Source: Devosia limi DSM 17137 (GTDB lineage Bacteria > Pseudomonadota > Alphaproteobacteria > Rhizobiales > Devosiaceae). Taken from it: 64,000 bases of DNA. Position numbers and translations under genes: made by a program. The notes beneath the pieces are model-generated. The model saw nothing but the letters and a program-made list of their open reading frames with translations. It did no database searches and was not told where the DNA came from. The stretch is taken from assembly GCF_900128975.1 (NCBI RefSeq), contig NZ_FQVC01000018.1:1-64000 (forward strand). Reading direction: 5' to 3'. Below are positions 59,878 through 64,000 of this stretch, piece by piece. Position 1 is the first letter of the stretch. Every line of letters starts with the position of its first letter.

Positions 59878-61482
59878 TCACGGGGCAGCGACGATACCGG
59901 TGCCGGCCGGCACAATGGGCGGAATCGCCGCCGGGCCATGCAGGCGCATCGCATGGTCGACCAGCCCGCGCATGACATTGGCGCGCGCGCCTTGGGCGAT
60001 GAAGTGACGCGCCGAGGCGAAATAGACGTATTCCAGCGCATTGCGGACGCCGACAGGACCGACCGCGGTTAGCGTCTTGACGACGGCCTCCGGCAGCGGT
60101 TGATCGGCAGCCGTCATGGCCATGCCCATCATCACGACCAACTCGGGCGGGCCATAGCGCATGTCGCCGGTGAAGGTGCTGGCAGCATCGAGCGCGTTGC
60201 GATCACCCTTGGCCAGCAGCGCGATACATTTCAGCACCCGCATATGCTGCAGGAATTCGGAATCCGGATCGGCCATCTCGATGCCACGGTCGAAGAGGAT
60301 GACGGCTTCATTGAAGTTGCCGCGCGCCTGTCGCAACTGCCCCATCACCGGCAGCGCGGCGGCGAAGTCGGCCGTGCGTGCGAAGGCGCGTTCGGCGAGA
60401 TCGTCGGCGAGGTCGAGATGACCGCGATCGACGAAGTACAACAGTTTGGCCGCGGCAAGCATCAGCAGCGGATTGCTTTGGACCGCCGGCAGACAATCCA
60501 GCACTGTGGCTTCGATCTCGTCTTCGATTTCATCGCGTTCCTCGCTGCCCAGTCCAGTGAAGGGATTGGCGAGCACAAGGCGCGCGAACAGATGCAGGCA
60601 CCATTGCAGTGCGATGTCGGGATCGGACGGATTATCCGCACGCGCTGCGCTCAGTTCCTGGCCCTTCTCGAGCCAGGCCGGATTGGACGACGACAGCAAA
60701 GTCGACGCCTTGCGCAGACGGATGTCGAGGGGCTGGTCGGAGGGCGTGCCGAGGCCGGCTGAGGCATCGCTGAGAGCGTCGTGCAATTCTTTGATCGTCC
60801 CGCGCGAAACCCGCGTCGCTTCGGACACAAACGATGCGCTGTCGGCGAGATTGAGGCGGAACGCCCTGACGATGTGTTTGGACGGCATCTCGCGCAATGT
60901 CGCCGCGCAGGCAGGCCGATCGTTGATGGTCTGAAAGCTCACCTGCAGCACATAGCGCAGGCCGATTGAGGCAGCGGAGCGCCAGTCGTCGGCAATGACG
61001 ATCTTCTGTGCGGGTGACATGCCGGCGGCGATTCCGTCGCGCAAGTGCGTCAGCAGCGACAAAGCCCGCGCGTCGATGCGGTCGCGTTGCCCGACGGAGG
61101 CCGGGACGATGGCGAGCCAGGCATCGACCGGCCCAGACTGCGGTGACGCCCCGATCGGCACCGCCGACGGTTCGGCGATCCAGACATAACCTTCGCCATA
61201 TTGCGTGGCGATGTATCGGGGCGATTTGGCGCTGTCGCCGAGTTTGGCACGCAGACGGTTGACCAGGAAATCGATATTGCGGTCGGCGGTGTCGGCGTCC
61301 AGTGACGCGATCTTCTCGATCAGATCGCTGCGCGACATCAACCGATGCGGGTTGCGTGACAAGGCGAGCAACAGTGCCCGTTCATTGCGGGTGAACTGGA
61401 TGGTAGTGTCGCCGCGTCGCGCGAATAGGCAGGTCTCGTCCAGGATCAAATCTGCGAAGAAAACACTCTCCGTTTTGCCCAT
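59878..61482 (-). CDS. Winged-helix regulator with long TPR-like tail (CadC/OmpR-type DNA-binding domain)
   Basis: The 534-residue product starts MGKTESVFFADLILDETCLF after GGAG. The OmpR-type winged helix (about residues 5-105) shows IQFTRNERALLLALSRNPHR, LMSRSDLIEKIASLDADTAD, RNIDFLVNRLRAKLGD and YIATQYGEGYVWIAEP. There is no receiver domain and no transmembrane helix. The rest is helical, with TPR-like pieces (LADDLAERAFARTADFAAAL; ARGNFNEAVILFDRGIEMAD). It may bind a ligand or partner through the tail. It faces the autotransporter gene across 318 bp, so it may control that gene. Confidence 0.85.
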   Translation of the reverse strand: MGKTESVFFADLILDETCLFARRGDTTIQFTRNERALLLALSRNPHRLMSRSDLIEKIASLDADTADRNIDFLVNRLRAKLGDSAKSPRYIATQYGEGYVWIAEPSAVPIGASPQSGPVDAWLAIVPASVGQRDRIDARALSLLTHLRDGIAAGMSPAQKIVIADDWRSAASIGLRYVLQVSFQTINDRPACAATLREMPSKHIVRAFRLNLADSASFVSEATRVSRGTIKELHDALSDASAGLGTPSDQPLDIRLRKASTLLSSSNPAWLEKGQELSAARADNPSDPDIALQWCLHLFARLVLANPFTGLGSEERDEIEDEIEATVLDCLPAVQSNPLLMLAAAKLLYFVDRGHLDLADDLAERAFARTADFAAALPVMGQLRQARGNFNEAVILFDRGIEMADPDSEFLQHMRVLKCIALLAKGDRNALDAASTFTGDMRYGPPELVVMMGMAMTAADQPLPEAVVKTLTAVGPVGVRNALEYVYFASARHFIAQGARANVMRGLVDHAMRLHGPAAIPPIVPAGTGIVAAP

Positions 61483-61661
61483 TCCAAACTCCACGCGCGC
61501 TCTCTGACCCGACACCGCCGCCCGGAGAGTTCTGTCATGGCGGTGCAACTCTGTCGCCTGTTTTAGCGCGGGCATCGCGGAATCGAAGCGAGCGTTTCGC
61601 CCGCCATGCACGGAAACCGCATAGTAGAATTATCGCCCTCTCCGCCGCTTGCACGCAGAGC

Positions 61662-61686
61662 TGGGAATGTGGCGCAAATGTTCCCA
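61662..61686. promoter_or_regulatory. Short dyad upstream of the autotransporter
   Basis: TGGGAA (61662-61667) and TTCCCA (61681-61686) form a 6-bp dyad around a 13-bp centre in the 318-bp divergent intergenic region. It may be a site for the winged-helix regulator. The rest of 61483-61800 holds nothing I can name. Confidence 0.35.
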
Positions 61687-61800
61687 ATTGTTTGGCAATT
61701 ATTAGAAAGCGTGTTTTTTCAGTCACTTGCAGGCATCGCTATGACGTTCGTGTCCGGTATTTGGTTGTGAACTTGCCCCGGACCGCTGTTGAACTGCCCC

Positions 61801-64000
61801 ATGAGACGCGCCAGCGGCGTGCAATTGATGGGGGCGTGCGTGCAGTTTGGTCAGGGACAGTGGATGCAGGGCGCCGCCGGTGCGGCTCTGGCGATTGGGA
61901 TATCGGTCGCGACTGCAACACCGGCGCAGGCTGCCTGTACGCCCGGCGCCGTCGATGCCGCGACACCTGCGCCAGGCACCACGGTGACCTGCTCGGGAAC
62001 CACCCTCGATCAGAACCTCGACGCGGGCTATGGCACCGCCAACCAGACCGGCATTACGATCAATGTCGGCAATGGCGCGACGGTGGAATCCCATGCCAGG
62101 ATCGGCATCTGGGTCGGCGATGGCGTGATCAACAACGGCGTCGGCGCCACGATCCTGGGCTGGACCAATGGCATCATTGCCGCGACCGGCTCTCTCGCCG
62201 TGACCAATGACGGTTCGATCACCGCCACGAACGCGAACGCCATCAACGCGGCCACCGGCTTGACCCTGACCAATCACGCGACAGGCGTCATTTCCGGAGG
62301 GGTATCGGGAATCGTGTCAGGCGGCGTCGTTAATGTCGATAATGCTGGAACCATCACCGGCACGGCCGGCTCCGGCATCAGTTCAGCATCCGCCGTGACG
62401 CTCACCAATCAAACCGGCGGCAATGTCAGCGGGGTAGTCGCCGGCATCAGTTCATCCGCCAACGTGACCTTGACCAACCAAGCCGGCGGCGGTGTCAGCG
62501 GGACAGGCGACGGCATCAAGTCGCTCAACGGTGCTGTCACGGTCGACAACGCAGGCACCATCACCGGCACCAATGAGGCAGCAATCGACGGCCTCCTCGA
62601 CATCTCGGTCACCAACCGCGCTGGCGGCGTCATATCCGGTGGGATGCGTGGCATATTCTCACGCGGTGGCAATATCATTCTCGACAATTCAGGCAGCATC
62701 ACGAGCTCAAACCAGGTCGCAACCGTGAGCACCCAGACCGGCAACGTGACGCTGATCAACCGGGCAGGAGGAAGCATCAACGGCAACGTCATAACCGGCC
62801 AAGGTTTTATCGACGTGCACAATTCCGGAGATATCGGCGGCATCACTGGCAGCACGGGTATTAAAGTGGTCAATGCAGAGACCGGCACGATCACCTCAAT
62901 AGTCAGCGCTGGGGACAGCGAGATCGACAATTTCGGCACCGTGACGACCTTTGTCGGGATCGTCGGGACGGGCAATCTGGTCAATCACACCGGTGCCCGC
63001 ATACTCGGTAGCGTCAACGGGCTGAGCGGTTCCAATGTGGTCAATCACGCTGGCGGATATATCGGGGGCGCCGGTGTCATAAACGGGTCCATCGAAAATT
63101 CCGGAACGATCAACGGTGGCGTCGGGCTCCACGACAACGCGCGGCTCGTGAACAATGCGGGAGCAAGCATCACCAGTGCGACGGATGCTGTTAGCGGGGC
63201 CTCCGGAGCTGGTTCGTCGATCTCCAACGCCGGCACCATCAGCGCCACCAACTATGGGATAGTGTTCTCGAACAGCGGCAACACAATCACCAATCTGGCC
63301 GGCGGCACGATGAGCGGCGGCGCGATTGGCGTACTTTCCACCTCAGACGTGTCCATCACCAATTCCGGAACGATTTCAGGGACAGCGGCACCGGGCATCG
63401 GCCTCCTTGTCGGCGGCGCGTTGCAACTGGTCAACAATGCTGGAGCAAGCATCAACGGCGCGGTCGGTGGGATCGTGACAGGGTTCGCCGGCGGCAGCGC
63501 ATCGATCGTCAACGCCGGCAGCATCAGCGGCGGTACAGCTGCGATCAGTTTCGGTGCCGCCGGCAATACTCTGACGCTGTTACCGGGTTCCGTCATCTCC
63601 GGCGATGTGATCGGCTTTGGCAGCGACACCTTGCAGCTTGCCGGCACGGGCAGGGGTTCAGTCGATATCTCGCAATTTTCCGGCTTCACCACGTTCACCA
63701 AATTCGACCCGTCGATCTGGACGCTGACCGGCACCGCGACCTATGCGTCCCCCGTCGACATCAATGGCGGCACGCTCGCGGTGAACGGCAATCTCGCCTC
63801 CGCTGGCCTGCTCACCGTCAATCCCGGCGGCACCCTCGGCGGCTCTGGTATTGTCGGCGCCACCACCATCAATGGCGGCACGCTGGCGCCCGGCAATTCG
63901 ATAGGCACGCTGACCATGGCCAGCCTGACCATGACGCCGGGCTCGACCTATCTGGTGCAGGTCGACGGTGCCGCGTCGGACAGGATGATCGTCACCGGGG
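61801..64000 (+). CDS. Autotransporter-like surface protein (3' end outside window)
   Basis: The frame is open from the ATG at 61801 to the window end (733 codons) without a stop. A signal peptide ending at TPAQA is reached from MQGAAGAALAIGISVATATP; the first ATG would add 21 residues, as in long-signal autotransporters. The passenger is a low-complexity beta-helix with dozens of short units such as NAGTITGT, TNQAGGGVSG and NNAGASI. It ends here with NGGTLAPGNSIGTLTMASLT, the autotransporter-associated repeat that normally precedes the beta-barrel. The barrel itself lies beyond 64,000. Confidence 0.85.
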   Translation, partial: MRRASGVQLMGACVQFGQGQWMQGAAGAALAIGISVATATPAQAACTPGAVDAATPAPGTTVTCSGTTLDQNLDAGYGTANQTGITINVGNGATVESHARIGIWVGDGVINNGVGATILGWTNGIIAATGSLAVTNDGSITATNANAINAATGLTLTNHATGVISGGVSGIVSGGVVNVDNAGTITGTAGSGISSASAVTLTNQTGGNVSGVVAGISSSANVTLTNQAGGGVSGTGDGIKSLNGAVTVDNAGTITGTNEAAIDGLLDISVTNRAGGVISGGMRGIFSRGGNIILDNSGSITSSNQVATVSTQTGNVTLINRAGGSINGNVITGQGFIDVHNSGDIGGITGSTGIKVVNAETGTITSIVSAGDSEIDNFGTVTTFVGIVGTGNLVNHTGARILGSVNGLSGSNVVNHAGGYIGGAGVINGSIENSGTINGGVGLHDNARLVNNAGASITSATDAVSGASGAGSSISNAGTISATNYGIVFSNSGNTITNLAGGTMSGGAIGVLSTSDVSITNSGTISGTAAPGIGLLVGGALQLVNNAGASINGAVGGIVTGFAGGSASIVNAGSISGGTAAISFGAAGNTLTLLPGSVISGDVIGFGSDTLQLAGTGRGSVDISQFSGFTTFTKFDPSIWTLTGTATYASPVDINGGTLAVNGNLASAGLLTVNPGGTLGGSGIVGATTINGGTLAPGNSIGTLTMASLTMTPGSTYLVQVDGAASDRMIVTG

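Overview
The window looks like chromosome of a high-GC alphaproteobacterium of the order Hyphomicrobiales, probably Devosia or a close relative. This is an inference from family content (CreA, DUF1236, extensin-like and YegP proteins, LepA, many dipeptide and sugar ABC systems) and from GC-rich coding with frequent ATGA overlaps; no rRNA or other taxonomic marker is present. No CRISPR array and no phage structural genes were seen.

Region 1 (1-17,300) is ordinary chromosome. It opens with the start of an IS110-type transposase and repeat-rich non-coding DNA. It then carries a LysR regulator with a divergent small ORF, secreted and envelope proteins, translation factor LepA, an orphan Phd antitoxin, glutathione peroxidase, a cyclic-nucleotide-binding protein, YegP, an amino-acid ABC binding protein and permease, CreA, a 1-Cys peroxiredoxin, a GT-C-like membrane protein, an MmcQ/YjbR protein and MsrA.

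Region 2 (17,512-26,490) is a genomic island directly behind a tRNA-Ser(GGA). Its GC content is visibly lower. It holds a tight four-gene operon: a phosphoribosyltransferase-like protein, a large P-loop ATPase, an unrecognised protein and an N6-adenine DNA methyltransferase. This is the best candidate here for an undescribed (probably defence) system. A serine recombinase with a dyad site, a DUF2167 protein with a membrane partner, a strongly structured non-coding segment (24,823-24,991), a promoter with a gene cut short by an IS3 remnant, and the IS3 remnant itself follow.

Region 3 (26,800-36,420) is a catabolic locus with two divergent units. The minus-strand unit has an LDH2-type dehydrogenase, an iron alcohol dehydrogenase, a succinate-semialdehyde-type dehydrogenase and an alpha/beta hydrolase. 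The plus-strand unit has a GntR regulator, a ribose-type ABC importer and a DJ-1/PfpI protein. An IS110 remnant lies on its far side, so the block is bracketed by IS debris.

Region 4 (37,000-49,400) has a DUF6544-like protein, a LysR/quinone-oxidoreductase pair, a large autotransporter and a homogentisate operon: hmgA, fumarylacetoacetase, an MBL-fold protein, an FAD hydroxylase and a DUF2783 protein. These would convert a hydroxyphenylacetate-type compound through homogentisate to fumarate and acetoacetate.

Region 5 (49,600-58,020) is a seven-gene minus-strand operon for a dipeptide-type ABC importer that also contains an arylmalonate decarboxylase homologue and an aldo/keto reductase. It faces an IclR regulator across a long dyad operator.

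Region 6 (58,300-64,000) has an ArsR/SRPBCC/GFA operon with its operator inside the promoter, a broken Gfo/Idh/MocA fragment, a winged-helix regulator with a long helical tail, and a divergent autotransporter that runs off the end.
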